Assembly (NCBI RefSeq): GCF_006717045.1
Contig: NZ_VFPH01000003.1
Location: 1,426,001 to 1,490,000 of the forward strand
Length of the DNA stretch: 64,000 bases
DNA from: Pseudonocardia cypriaca
Lineage (GTDB): Bacteria; Actinomycetota; Actinomycetes; Mycobacteriales; Pseudonocardiaceae
Direction: 5' to 3'
Under the pieces are notes generated by a model, which saw only the letters and a list, made by a program, of their open reading frames with translations, was not told where the DNA came from and did not search any database. Shown here piece by piece: positions 1 to 7,627 of this stretch. Position 1 is the first letter of the stretch, and each line of letters opens with the position of its first letter. The position numbers and the translations under genes are program-made.

Positions 1-795
1 ATCTGCGGCAGGTGATGGCCCGCGCCGGGGAGGCCCCGGAGGTGGTGCTGGAAGCGGCCTATGGCTGGTACTGGGCCGCGGACACCCTGGCCGAGTTGGG
101 CGCGCACGTGCATTTGGCGCATCCGCTGGGGGTGAAGATGTTCTGCTATCGGCGGGTGAAGAACGACGAGCGGGACGCGGGGGATCTGGCTGATCTGTTG
201 CGGATGGGTCGGCTGCCCGAGGCGTGGATCGCGCCACCGGCCACCCGGGAGCTGCGTGGTTGGGTGCGGCATCGGGCCAAGCTGGTGGCGTTGCGCTCGA
301 GCTTGAAATCCCAGGTCCACGCCGTGCTGGCCGAGGCCGGGGTGCAGGTGCCGATGAGTGATCTGTTCAGCCCGGGCGGGCAGCACTTGTTGGGCGCGGC
401 CCGGCTGTCGGTCGAATCACGCGCTCGGGTCGACTCCGCGCTACGACTGATCATTAACGTGGACTTCGAGGTCGAGTTGTTCGCCAAGTTGGTCACCAAC
501 CGGCTGCGCGAACATCCCGGCTACCGGGCGATCCAGCAGATTCCCGGGGTCGGGCCCACCTTGGCTGCGGTGTTCGTGGCTGAGATCGGTGACGTCACCC
601 GCTTCCCCGGACCCGCGCAGCTGGCCAGCTGGGCCGGGTTGACCCCGAGACACCATGAGTCCGACACCACCGTGCATCGCGGCCGGATCACCAAACAGGG
701 TTCCCGGTTGGTGCGTTGGGCTGCGGTGGAGGCGGTGCAGCGGGTCGGCGAACACACCCGCACCGGTGCGGTCCGGGAGCGGGTCGCTGCCCGCC

Positions 796-803
796 GCGGC
801 CGC
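796..803. repeat. Target-site duplication, left copy
   Basis: GCGGCCGC here is repeated at 2282-2289 directly outside the other end of the IS256-family element. The sequence is itself a palindrome, and the upstream CC extends the match to 10 bp, so the exact cut cannot be placed to the base. Confidence 0.8.
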
Positions 804-827
804 GAGCGTGTCAGATGGTCTGTGTAA
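804..827. repeat. IS256-family left terminal inverted repeat
   Basis: About 18 of 24 positions match the reverse complement of 2258-2281. The conserved parts are TGTCA near the tip and GTCTGTGTAA inside, the usual transposase-recognition layout. Confidence 0.8.
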
Positions 828-857
828 CAAGATCCTCTTGAGTTGAGGAGTACACAG

Positions 858-2240
858 ATGACCATGACCGGTGAGCCACGGGCTGGCCATCCTCTCGGCG
901 CCGACGATGATGCCGGGCCGGTGACCGCGCGGGACGCGGTGAACAGCATGATCGAGGCCGGCCTGCTGGATCAGCTCATGTCCCAGGTCGATGCGGGCGA
1001 GCTCGCCTTGACCGGCGATGGTGGTTTCCTCCCGGAGATGATCAAAGCGGTGCTCGAACGCGGCTTGGCGGTCGAGCAGACCGCGCACCTGGGCTACGAG
1101 AAAGGCGACCCGGCCGGGCGTGGGACGCCGAACTCGCGCAACGGCACCAGCCCGAAGACGGTGGCCACCGAGGTCGGCGACGTGGCCCTGGACGTTCCGC
1201 GGGACCGGTCTGGCACGTTCGAACCGCGCCTGGTGCCGAAGGGTTCGCGGCGCACCGGCGGCCTGGATGAGATGATCATCTCGCTGTATGCGGGTGGGAT
1301 GACCGTGCGCGACATCGCCCACCACCTGCAGCGCACGATCGGCACCGAGCTGTCCCACGACACCATCTCCAAGATCACCGACTCGGTGTTGGAGGAGGTG
1401 AAGGCCTGGCAGTCCCGCCCGCTGGAGGAGATCTACCCGATCGTCTACCTGGACGCGCTGGTGATCAAAGTGCGGGACGGGCACCAGGTCCGCAACCGGT
1501 CCGCGCACCTGGCCGTCGGGGTCGACCTCGACGGCGTCAAGCACGTGCTCGGGATCTGGGTGCAGGCAGCCGAGGGGGCGAAGTTCTGGGCCGGGGTGTG
1601 CGCCGAGCTGCGCAACCGCGGCGTGCGGGACGTGCTGATCGTGTGTTGCGACGGGCTGAGCGGATTCCCCGAGGCCATCGAAGCGACCTGGCCGCAGAGC
1701 ATCGTGCAGACCTGCACGGTGCACCTGCTGCGCGCGGCGATGCGGTTCGTCTCCTACGCCGACCGCAAGAAGGTCGCCGCGGCGCTGCGGCCGATCTACA
1801 CCGCCCCCACCGACGAGATCGCCCGCACCGAGTTGGACAGCTTCGCCAGCTCCAGCCTCGGCAAGAAGTACCCGGCCGCCGTGGCGACCTGGGTGAACGC
1901 CTGGGAGCGGTTCATCCCGTTCCTGGCGTTCCCACCCGAGCTCCGGAAGATCATCTACACGACGAACGCGATCGAGTCGCTGAACTACCAACTTCGGAAG
2001 ATCATCAAGAACCGGGGGCACTTCCCGAACGACGACGCCGCGATCAAGTTGCTGTGGCTGGCGATCCGCGACATTGAGGACAAACGCGCCCGCGCCCGGG
2101 CGAAGGAGAAGGGCCTACCAGCCAACGAACGCAAGGCCCCGGGCCGGCTGGTCGAAGGCGCCGTCGTCCAGGGCTGGAAACAGGCCCTCGGCTCGCTCGC
2201 CCTGGCCTACCCCGAGCGCATCAACCCCTACCTGACCTGA
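858..2240 (+). CDS. IS256-family (Mutator-like) DDE transposase
   Basis: The 460-residue protein is full length for the family (about 400-460). It has the N-terminal region with AVEQTAHLGYEK and GRGTPNSRNGTSPKT, then the catalytic domain with the first Asp in VYLDALVIKVRDG, the second in IVCCDGLSGFPEA and the Glu in YTTNAIESLNYQLRK. It would cut and rejoin element ends at the 24-bp inverted repeats. ATG at 858 was chosen because GAGGAG sits 8 bases upstream (845-850); a TTG at 843 in the same frame would overlap that site. No frame damage is visible, so the copy may be active. Its G+C is close to the surroundings. Confidence 0.95.
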   Translation: MTMTGEPRAGHPLGADDDAGPVTARDAVNSMIEAGLLDQLMSQVDAGELALTGDGGFLPEMIKAVLERGLAVEQTAHLGYEKGDPAGRGTPNSRNGTSPKTVATEVGDVALDVPRDRSGTFEPRLVPKGSRRTGGLDEMIISLYAGGMTVRDIAHHLQRTIGTELSHDTISKITDSVLEEVKAWQSRPLEEIYPIVYLDALVIKVRDGHQVRNRSAHLAVGVDLDGVKHVLGIWVQAAEGAKFWAGVCAELRNRGVRDVLIVCCDGLSGFPEAIEATWPQSIVQTCTVHLLRAAMRFVSYADRKKVAAALRPIYTAPTDEIARTELDSFASSSLGKKYPAAVATWVNAWERFIPFLAFPPELRKIIYTTNAIESLNYQLRKIIKNRGHFPNDDAAIKLLWLAIRDIEDKRARARAKEKGLPANERKAPGRLVEGAVVQGWKQALGSLALAYPERINPYLT

Positions 2241-2257
2241 CCGATTCCTAGATCGAC

Positions 2258-2281
2258 TTACACAGACTTCTTGACAGGCCC
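2258..2281. repeat. IS256-family right terminal inverted repeat
   Basis: Partner of 804-827; it contains TTACACAGAC and TGACA on the plus strand. It lies 17 bases after the transposase stop codon. Confidence 0.8.
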
Positions 2282-2289
2282 GCGGCCGC
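2282..2289. repeat. Target-site duplication, right copy
   Basis: Second copy of GCGGCCGC flanking the IS256-family element. Removing the element and one copy restores the IS110-family transposase frame (RRGR joined to NIGVVAA), which supports this placement. Confidence 0.8.
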
Positions 2290-2918
2290 AACATCGGCGT
2301 TGTTGCCGCCGCCCGCGAGCTGGTCGAGCTGGTCTACTACGGCCTACGCGACGGGCACATCCGCCGGCTCACCCCGCCCCAACCCCACACCCCGCCCCAG
2401 CCACACACCCCGCCCGGCAGATCGGCGGCATGAGCCGGCCGCCAACCGAGGTGGGCGCCGGTCGCACGGGTCATGACCCCCGTCCCAGCGCAAGATCACA
2501 GCGCGCAAGATCACAGCGCACGATCACGGCGCCGGGAACCACGGCGTGGTCGCCCCCTTGATTGACCCCGCTCACCGCGAACCCGTCGCAGCACTCCATG
2601 CCCACCGGGCGAAGGGATGACCGACAGCCCTCAACCGGGCCTGTCCACCGCCGGGGCACCGGCACTGGAGCACGCACCCGACCCTCGATCACCCGACCCC
2701 CGGGAGCCGCGAGACCACCCCCCTTTTCTCCACCCCGTGAACAGCGTGCGCCGCCCGGCGTCGGCATCAAGGACCTGACGGCCGCTACGCGGTCGACCCT
2801 CCGGGCCGATCCTTGACCCCGACGCCTCAGCCCGCCGCGCCCAAGAACAGGCGGGAGAACCGAGAAGAAAGATCAGGAGCCGCAACCGCGGGTTGACCGG
2901 CCCCGCTCCTTCAGGGAT

Positions 2919-3315
2919 GACCCGTGAGCCTCTGCGGCCCCTGAAGGCCCGCTTCGCGGGCAGGCCCCGGGCCTGCCCCTTCGGCGCGCGGCGCCACCGA
3001 AGGCCGGTCTCACCATCATGATCACTGGTTCGGCGCGAAAACGGCCGAAAACCGGCGGGAAACGCGCCGAACCGCTGATCATGAGGCCGGGCGGGCTGGT
3101 CACGCACCTATCTCTAGGTCACGCACGCGTTCTCGGCCGACGCGGCCCGTCGACCGGTCGCGTGGCCCGACAAGGGGTGCGCGAGCCGAAACCGGGTGCG
3201 CGAAGGCAGCCAGATGCCCGAGACCGGCCTCCTGGCGGCGCCGCGCACCAAGAGGGCAGGCCCTTGGCCTGCCCGCGAAGCTTGCCCTCGGGGGTCGCAG
3301 AGGCTCGCAGGTCAA
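2919..3315. repeat. Long nested inverted repeat
   Basis: The arm 2919-3010 matches the reverse complement of 3220-3315 over about 95 positions, roughly 80-85 percent by eye, with shared blocks GAGACCGGCCT, GGCGCCGCGC, GGCCTGCCCGCGAAGC and GCAGAGGCTC. Each arm also holds its own small palindrome (GGGCAGGCC and GGCCTGCCC). The spacer contains a second hairpin. Transcribed, it would fold as a long stem with side hairpins. Purpose unknown. Confidence 0.75.
3016..3083. repeat. Inner hairpin with a 21-bp stem
   Basis: CATGATCACTGGTTCGGCGCG pairs with CGCGCCGAACCGCTGATCATG except at two central positions; the loop is about 25 bases and rich in GAAAA/CGGCCG. It lies within the larger inverted repeat. 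Confidence 0.7.
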
Positions 3316-3425
3316 GGGTCGCGCAGCGATCGCGGAGCGACGCCGCAGGCGCCCTTGAGCTGTGAGGGGCGGCCCCGCACAATGCGCGGCGCCGCCAGGA
3401 GGCCCTGAGAAGGCCACCTTGAGAC

Positions 3426-3460
3426 AGGAGGCCTTGACCGAGGAGGCCTTGACCGAGGAG
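3426..3460. repeat. 15-bp tandem repeat, 2.3 copies
   Basis: AGGAGGCCTTGACCG occurs at 3426-3440 and 3441-3455, followed by the start of a third copy (AGGAG). It lies about 65 bases beyond the 3' end of the downstream, minus-strand response-regulator gene. Confidence 0.7.
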
Positions 3461-3527
3461 ACCCGGCGATACGCGCCGGCGCTACTCGACCTGTGGGGTG
3501 GGTGTGTCCGCTGGTCGAGCAGCCGTG

Positions 3528-4205
3528 TCAGTCCACCAGTCCGGCGTCGTGGGCGAGCAGGGCGATCTGGACCCGGTTGTTGAGGTCGAGCTTCGTGAGG
3601 ATGTTCGAGACGTGCGTCTTCACCGTGGGCAGCGCGAGGTGGAGCACCGCGCCGATCTCGGCGTTGGAGCGGCCCTGGCCCACCGCGACGGCGACGTCGC
3701 GTTCGCGGTCGTTCAGCAGCGCGAGCCGGGCCATGGCCCGCTCCCTGCGCCGGTCGTGATCGCTGTCCGCGACGCGGGCGATCAGTCGGCGCGTCACCTC
3801 CGGCGAGAGCACGGGCCTGCCCTGGGCGACCATGCGGACCGCGGCCACGATCTCCTCCGGCGGGGTGTCCTTGAGCAGGAAGCCCGCCGCGCCGGCCCGC
3901 AGCGCGCGCAGGACGTGCCGGTCGGCGTCGAACGTGGTGAGCACGATGACCTGGGGCGCCCGCTCGCCGGCCCGCAGCGCCTCGGTGGCGGCCAGGCCGT
4001 CCATCCCGGGCATGCGGATGTCCATGAGCACGACGTCCGGGGCGTATCGGGCGACGAGCGGGAGCACCTCGGCGCCGTCACCCGCCTCGGCGACCACGCG
4101 GATGTCCGGCGTGCCGCCGAGCATCATCGTGAGGCCGGCGCGCACGAGCGGGTCGTCGTCGACGATCAGCACGTCGACGGGATCGTCGGGGATCACGCGG
4201 GCCAC
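3528..4205 (-). CDS. NarL/FixJ-family response regulator
   Basis: The 225-residue protein has a receiver domain with the acidic pocket VDDD near residue 16-18 and phospho-acceptor Asp in VVLMDIRMPGMDG (about residue 60), followed by a LuxR-type helix-turn-helix at about residues 155-220 (LNDRERDVAVAVGQGRSNAE, VKTHVSNILTKLDL). It should be phosphorylated by the histidine kinase encoded just upstream and bind DNA as a dimer. The gene overlaps the end of the kinase gene by 13 bases, so the pair is translationally coupled. The target genes are not evident from the sequence. Confidence 0.95.
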   Translation of the reverse strand: MARVIPDDPVDVLIVDDDPLVRAGLTMMLGGTPDIRVVAEAGDGAEVLPLVARYAPDVVLMDIRMPGMDGLAATEALRAGERAPQVIVLTTFDADRHVLRALRAGAAGFLLKDTPPEEIVAAVRMVAQGRPVLSPEVTRRLIARVADSDHDRRRERAMARLALLNDRERDVAVAVGQGRSNAEIGAVLHLALPTVKTHVSNILTKLDLNNRVQIALLAHDAGLVD

Positions 4206-5314
4206 GGTAACCAGGCCGCCACCCGCCAGCCGGCGGCGTCGGTGGGGCCGTGTTCCAGGTGCCCGCCGGCCAGCTCGACCCGTTCGGCCAGACCGGTGAG
4301 GCCGTGCCCGGGTGCATGGGCCGGTCGGGGGTGGCGCGGTGCTCCGTTCTCGACCCGGACGGTGAGGCCGGACCCGGCGGATCCGCCGACGGCGACGGTC
4401 ACGGTGGTGTCCCGTGCGTGCTTGCGTGCGTTCGTCAGTGCCTCCTGCACCACGCGGTACGCCGTGCGCCCGGCGGTGTCCGGTGGCGCCCCGGAGACGT
4501 CGTGGTGCAGCTCCACGTCCATCCCGGCGCGCCGGGACTCGGCCACCAGCTCCGGGATGTCGGCGACGGTCGGCTGGGGGAGCTCACCGACCGGGGCCCG
4601 CAGCACCCCGATCACCTCCCGGAGGTCCTGCAGCGCCTGGTGGGCGCTCTCCCGGATCACCCGCGCCGCGCGGGCGATGTCCTCCGGCGGGGCGTCCGGG
4701 CGGTACTCAAGGGCCCCGGCGTGCACGCTGAGCAGCGACAGCCGGTGTCCCAGCACGTCGTGCATCTCGCGAGCAACCGCATCTCGGGCCTCCATCTGGG
4801 CCTGCTCGCTGCGCAGCTGGGCCTCGGTGTGCGCCCGCGTCACGAGCTGGCGCTGGTGGTGGATCACCAGACCCCAGCCGAACGCGGCGCTCTGCATTGC
4901 GATGCCGAGCATCAGCAACAGCGAGGGCGGGACGTCCGGCTCGGGTCGCAGCACCACGTAGCCCACCGCGCTGACCACGCTCAGCAGGAAGACGGCGAAC
5001 GAGACGCGCTTCGACCGGTGCACCGCCACCGTGAAGAGCGCGGCGAGCATCGCACCGGCGACCAGCTCGGAGAACGTCGACAGGGCCACGAGCACCACCG
5101 CGAGCTCGGTCGGCCGGCGCCTGCGCAGCCACAGCGCGGCGCACCCGAGAGCCCCGACGACCTGGTCGACCTCGAAGAGCCACGACGGAACGACGGGTGT
5201 CGCGATCCGCTGGGACGCCGTGAGCAGCCCGAACAGCACGGCCAGCGTGAAGATCGCCGTGTCCACGATCCAGTCGCGCCGGCTGCGCCGCCTCGCGGAA
5301 CGGGTGCTCTCCAT
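4193..5314 (-). CDS. Sensor histidine kinase, HisKA_3 (NarL-partner) type
   Basis: The 373-residue protein has about five membrane-spanning stretches in its first 170 residues, then a dimerisation/phosphorylation box with the His in AREMHDVLGHRLSLLSVHAG, and a C-terminal HATPase domain with the N box VVQEALTNARKHA and glycine motif GHGLTGLAERVELAGG. ATG at 5314 was chosen because residues further upstream (frame open to 5533) are low-complexity and would overlap the divergent gene at 5453. No large extracellular sensor domain is present, so it probably senses an envelope or membrane signal. It forms a pair with the response regulator at 3528-4205. Confidence 0.93.
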   Translation of the reverse strand: MESTRSARRRSRRDWIVDTAIFTLAVLFGLLTASQRIATPVVPSWLFEVDQVVGALGCAALWLRRRRPTELAVVLVALSTFSELVAGAMLAALFTVAVHRSKRVSFAVFLLSVVSAVGYVVLRPEPDVPPSLLLMLGIAMQSAAFGWGLVIHHQRQLVTRAHTEAQLRSEQAQMEARDAVAREMHDVLGHRLSLLSVHAGALEYRPDAPPEDIARAARVIRESAHQALQDLREVIGVLRAPVGELPQPTVADIPELVAESRRAGMDVELHHDVSGAPPDTAGRTAYRVVQEALTNARKHARDTTVTVAVGGSAGSGLTVRVENGAPRHPRPAHAPGHGLTGLAERVELAGGHLEHGPTDAAGWRVAAWLPWPA

Positions 5315-5452
5315 CGATCCGGAGCCTACGGTCGGTGGCCCGCTCGTCCGTCCGGTTCCATACCGACGGTGGTGAACCCGGTACTTCCGTCGGAGCGGGC
5401 GCACACCGCTGACCGATCCGCGCAGGTGCCTGCCGTTCCTACCGTCCCGGAC

Positions 5453-5692
5453 ATGCGCAGCGTCCTCCAGTTCGCGGGCGCCGTCCTCCTGGCCGTCGGT
5501 GTCAGCGGGACGGTCGACCGGCTGCTCGGCCACCAGCCGATCTTCGGCTTCCTCAACGTCGTGAACCGGTTCCTGATCCCCGGTGTCGACGGGCTGGCCG
5601 GGTACGAGCTGTACGCGAACCTGTCGGTCGCGGTGCTGGGAGTCGTCGTGCTCGCCTCGTCCACGACCCGGCCCGTCCGGGGTGGTTCGTGA
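5453..5692 (+). CDS. Small membrane protein of unknown function
   Basis: The 79-residue product has two hydrophobic segments, about residues 4-20 (LQFAGAVLLAVGVSGTV) and 56-71 (NLSVAVLGVVVLASS), separated by a polar loop with GHQPIFGFLNVVNRFLIPG. It starts divergently from the histidine kinase gene 139 bases away, so it could be a target or accessory of that two-component system (inference). I do not recognise a named family with certainty; DUF-type small actinobacterial membrane proteins look similar. Confidence 0.6.
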   Translation: MRSVLQFAGAVLLAVGVSGTVDRLLGHQPIFGFLNVVNRFLIPGVDGLAGYELYANLSVAVLGVVVLASSTTRPVRGGS

Positions 5693-5766
5693 TCGACACT
5701 GCTGGCTGAGCGATCACTCCGGCACCATCCGTTACCTGCTCGTTGCAGGAACGTCTTACCGAAGCC

Positions 5767-5802
5767 TTGACAGCTCACCCCGTGTGGTGGAAATTTTCAC
5801 CA
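5767..5802 (+). promoter_or_regulatory. Promoter with overlapping palindromic operator for the RpiR-ngc operon
   Basis: A consensus -35 TTGACA (5767-5772) is followed after 17 bases by GAAATT (5790-5795). The -10 lies inside an 18-bp palindrome TGGTGGAAATTTTCACCA (5785-5802), with one mismatched pair. The gene that follows at 5830 is an RpiR-type repressor, so autoregulation by this site is the simplest reading. Confidence 0.6.
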
Positions 5803-5829
5803 ATCCGCCCGGGCTTGAAAGGTTTACCG

Positions 5830-6804
5830 ATGGCAGTGACAGCGGGATCCGAACCGCCCGTCGAGGCGGCTACGGGTCAGCTGCTCGCCCACCTCCGGAG
5901 CGTGCTGCCCGGTCTCGCCGGGGCGCTGCGCCAGGTGGGTGTCGCGATCCTCGAGGACCCCGCGTGGGCGTCCCGGGCCACGATCGTGGAGCTCGGCGAG
6001 CGCAGCGGCACCTCACCGGCCACCGTCACCCGCTTCTGCCGCAGCCTCGGCCTCGGCGGCTACACCGAGCTGCGCGTCGGGATCGCCACCGACATCGGCC
6101 GTGCCGACCAGGCCGGCTGGGAGCTCGGCATCGGCGCCGACGTGCTGCCCACCGACCCGCTCGACCGCGTGCTGCGCACCCTGCTCGCCGTCGACCTGCA
6201 GGGGATGCACGAGACGGCCTCGGGGCTCGACCTGCGGGTCGTCGCGACCGTCGTCGACGCGCTCGTCGGGGCCCGCCGCGTCGACCTCTACGGCGTGGGC
6301 CACAGCGCGGCCGTGCTCGAGGACATGCAGATGCGGATGCACCGGATCGGCATCGCCTCGTGGACATGGTCCGACGTGCACGCCGGGCTCATGAGCGCCG
6401 CGCAGCTCGACCACCAGGACGTGGCGATCGCGCTCTCGCACAGCGGCCGCTCCACCGAGACCGTCGACATGCTCGAGCAGGCCAGGGCCAGCGGCGCCAC
6501 CACGGTGGCGATCACGAACTTCTCCACGTCCCCGATCGCCGAGATCGCCGAGAACCTTCTGTGCACCTCGGTGCGCGAGACCTCGTACCGCTCGGGCGAG
6601 ATGTCGGCCCGGCACTCCCAGTTCCTGGTGCTCGACCTGCTCTACCTCGCAGTCGCCCAGCGCACCCACGAGCGTGCGACGGAGACGTGGACCCGCGCGG
6701 CCGACGCCGTCGCGCCGCACCGCACCCCCTACGAGGCGCGGGCCCGCCGCGGGGCTGCACCGATCAACGACGAGACGTCCGACGCCGCACGCGGAGGAGC
6801 CTGA
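5830..6804 (+). CDS. RpiR/MurR-family transcriptional regulator
   Basis: The 324-residue protein has an N-terminal HTH_6 domain (about residues 20-95; ATIVELGERSGTSPATVTRF, CRSLGLGGYTELR) and a C-terminal SIS sugar-phosphate-binding domain (about 135-270; VDLYGVGHSAAVLEDMQMRM, ALSHSGRSTETVDM). ATG 5830 is preceded by AAAGG at 5818-5822. Family members respond to phosphosugars such as GlcNAc-6-P or MurNAc-6-P. Here the gene heads an operon with another SIS protein and an NgcEFG-type importer, and overlaps the next gene at ATGA, so it most likely controls amino-sugar uptake. Confidence 0.9.
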   Translation: MAVTAGSEPPVEAATGQLLAHLRSVLPGLAGALRQVGVAILEDPAWASRATIVELGERSGTSPATVTRFCRSLGLGGYTELRVGIATDIGRADQAGWELGIGADVLPTDPLDRVLRTLLAVDLQGMHETASGLDLRVVATVVDALVGARRVDLYGVGHSAAVLEDMQMRMHRIGIASWTWSDVHAGLMSAAQLDHQDVAIALSHSGRSTETVDMLEQARASGATTVAITNFSTSPIAEIAENLLCTSVRETSYRSGEMSARHSQFLVLDLLYLAVAQRTHERATETWTRAADAVAPHRTPYEARARRGAAPINDETSDAARGGA

Positions 6805-7574
6805 TGGCCGTCGAAGGCAGCACGATGGAGGTCTCCGCCGCCGGTTTCGCCGCGGCCGCCGAGGAAGCGGTGCGGAGGGTGGCGCAGGAGCAGGCGGGCG
6901 CCGTCGCGGCCGCGGCGGACCTGGTGGTCGAAGCCCTGCGCGCCGGCGGGGTGGTGCAGGCGTTCGGCACCGGGCACTCGCAGGCGCTCGCCATGGAGCT
7001 CAGCGGACGGGCCGGTGGCCTCGTGCCGACGAACATGATCGCCCTGCGCGACCTGGTGCTGCTGGGCGGCGAGCCGCCCGAGCTGCTGTTCACCGAGCAC
7101 CTCGAGCGTGACCCCGCGGTCGGCCGCAGGCTCTACGAACTGGCCGGGGTGTCGCCGTCGGACGTGTTCGTGATGGCGTCCAACTCCGGCGGCAACGGCT
7201 CGGTCGTTGAGCTCGCGCGCGTCGTCAAGGAGCGCGGCCACCGGCTGGTCGTCATCACGTCGATGGCGCACAGCAGCCGGGTGACGTCGCGCCACCCGTC
7301 CGGACTGCGCCTCTACGAGCTGGCGGACGTCGTGCTCGACAACGGAGCGCCCTACGGCGACGCCGTGCTCGAGACCGGCGGCATCTCCGTCTGCGCGATC
7401 TCGTCCATCACGGCGGCGCTGCTGGCGCAGATGATCGTCGCCGAGGTGGTGCGCACGATGCTCGTCGCCGGTGAGACCCCACCCGTCTACCTGTCGTCCA
7501 ACGTACCCGAGGGCGACGCCCACAACGACGCGCTCGAAGCCCGCTATGCGGGACGCATCCGGCGCCCAGCATGA
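6804..7574 (+). CDS. SIS-domain protein, UPF0309 type
   Basis: The 256-residue protein is a single SIS fold with motifs FGTGHSQALAMELSGRAGG (about residues 53-71), MASNSGGNGSVVELA and TSMAHSSRVTSRHPSGLRLY; the C-terminal ETGGISVCAISSITAALLAQ is typical of UPF0309. SIS proteins bind or isomerise phosphosugars; the exact reaction for this family is not established to my knowledge. The ATG overlaps the TGA of the regulator gene and GGAGG is close upstream. Its place between an RpiR regulator and ngcEFG suggests a step on incoming GlcNAc or chitobiose phosphate derivatives. Confidence 0.88.
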   Translation: MAVEGSTMEVSAAGFAAAAEEAVRRVAQEQAGAVAAAADLVVEALRAGGVVQAFGTGHSQALAMELSGRAGGLVPTNMIALRDLVLLGGEPPELLFTEHLERDPAVGRRLYELAGVSPSDVFVMASNSGGNGSVVELARVVKERGHRLVVITSMAHSSRVTSRHPSGLRLYELADVVLDNGAPYGDAVLETGGISVCAISSITAALLAQMIVAEVVRTMLVAGETPPVYLSSNVPEGDAHNDALEARYAGRIRRPA

Positions 7575-7627
7575 GGAAGTCCGGCCGTCGCGGCCGTCGC
7601 ACGACCGATCTCAACGAGGAGGTAGTC

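Larger units (their letters stand above)
804..2281 (+). mobile_element. IS256-family insertion sequence, complete, 1478 bp
   Basis: The element is bounded by imperfect 24-bp terminal inverted repeats that share TGTCA and the 10-bp block GTCTGTGTAA, and by an 8-bp direct repeat GCGGCCGC outside them. It carries one intact transposase gene. IS256 elements are known to make 8-9 bp target duplications, so length, ends and duplication all agree. It sits inside an IS110-family transposase gene. Confidence 0.9.
1..2433 (+). pseudogene. IS110-family transposase, interrupted by an IS256-family element and cut by the window start
   Basis: The reading frame is open from the window edge to position 803 and resumes at 2290 in the same phase, ending with TGA at 2431-2433, if the intervening 804-2281 plus one copy of the 8-bp duplication are removed. 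The visible N-terminal part shows the later acidic residues of the DEDD (RuvC-like) domain (YRRVKNDERDAGDLADLL, around residue 45-65 of the visible part) and the C-terminal Transposase_20 region (IPGVGPTLAAVF, LTPRHHESD, RITKQGSRLVRW). The detached tail carries the typical end NIGVVAAARELVELVYYGL, followed by a Pro/His-rich extension. The first catalytic aspartate lies upstream of the window. As it stands the product would stop at 827 after a short foreign tail, so the gene is probably dead. Confidence 0.85.
2434..3527. other. Gene-free 1.1-kb stretch after the IS110 remnant, with repeats
   Basis: No reading frame here has the third-position GC bias or family similarity of a real gene; the frames seen are Arg/Pro-rich. 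It holds three spaced copies of GCGCAMGATCAC (2488-2527), a long imperfect inverted repeat (2919-3010 against 3220-3315), an inner hairpin (3016-3083) and a 15-bp tandem repeat (3426-3460). Part of it may be the right end of the IS110-family element, whose boundary I cannot place. Confidence 0.6.

Noticed and set aside
441..2021. Long minus-strand open frame of over 500 codons across the IS256 transposase
   Set aside because: It is antisense to a complete transposase with catalytic motifs; its protein is low-complexity His/Arg/Gly/Asp-rich, as expected from high-GC antisense frames.
3426..3460. 15-bp tandem repeat as a possible CRISPR array
   Set aside because: Only 2.3 copies with no spacers between them; no cas genes in the window.
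5315..5533. Upstream extension of the histidine kinase gene
   Set aside because: The added residues are charged and low-complexity and overlap the divergent small membrane-protein gene.
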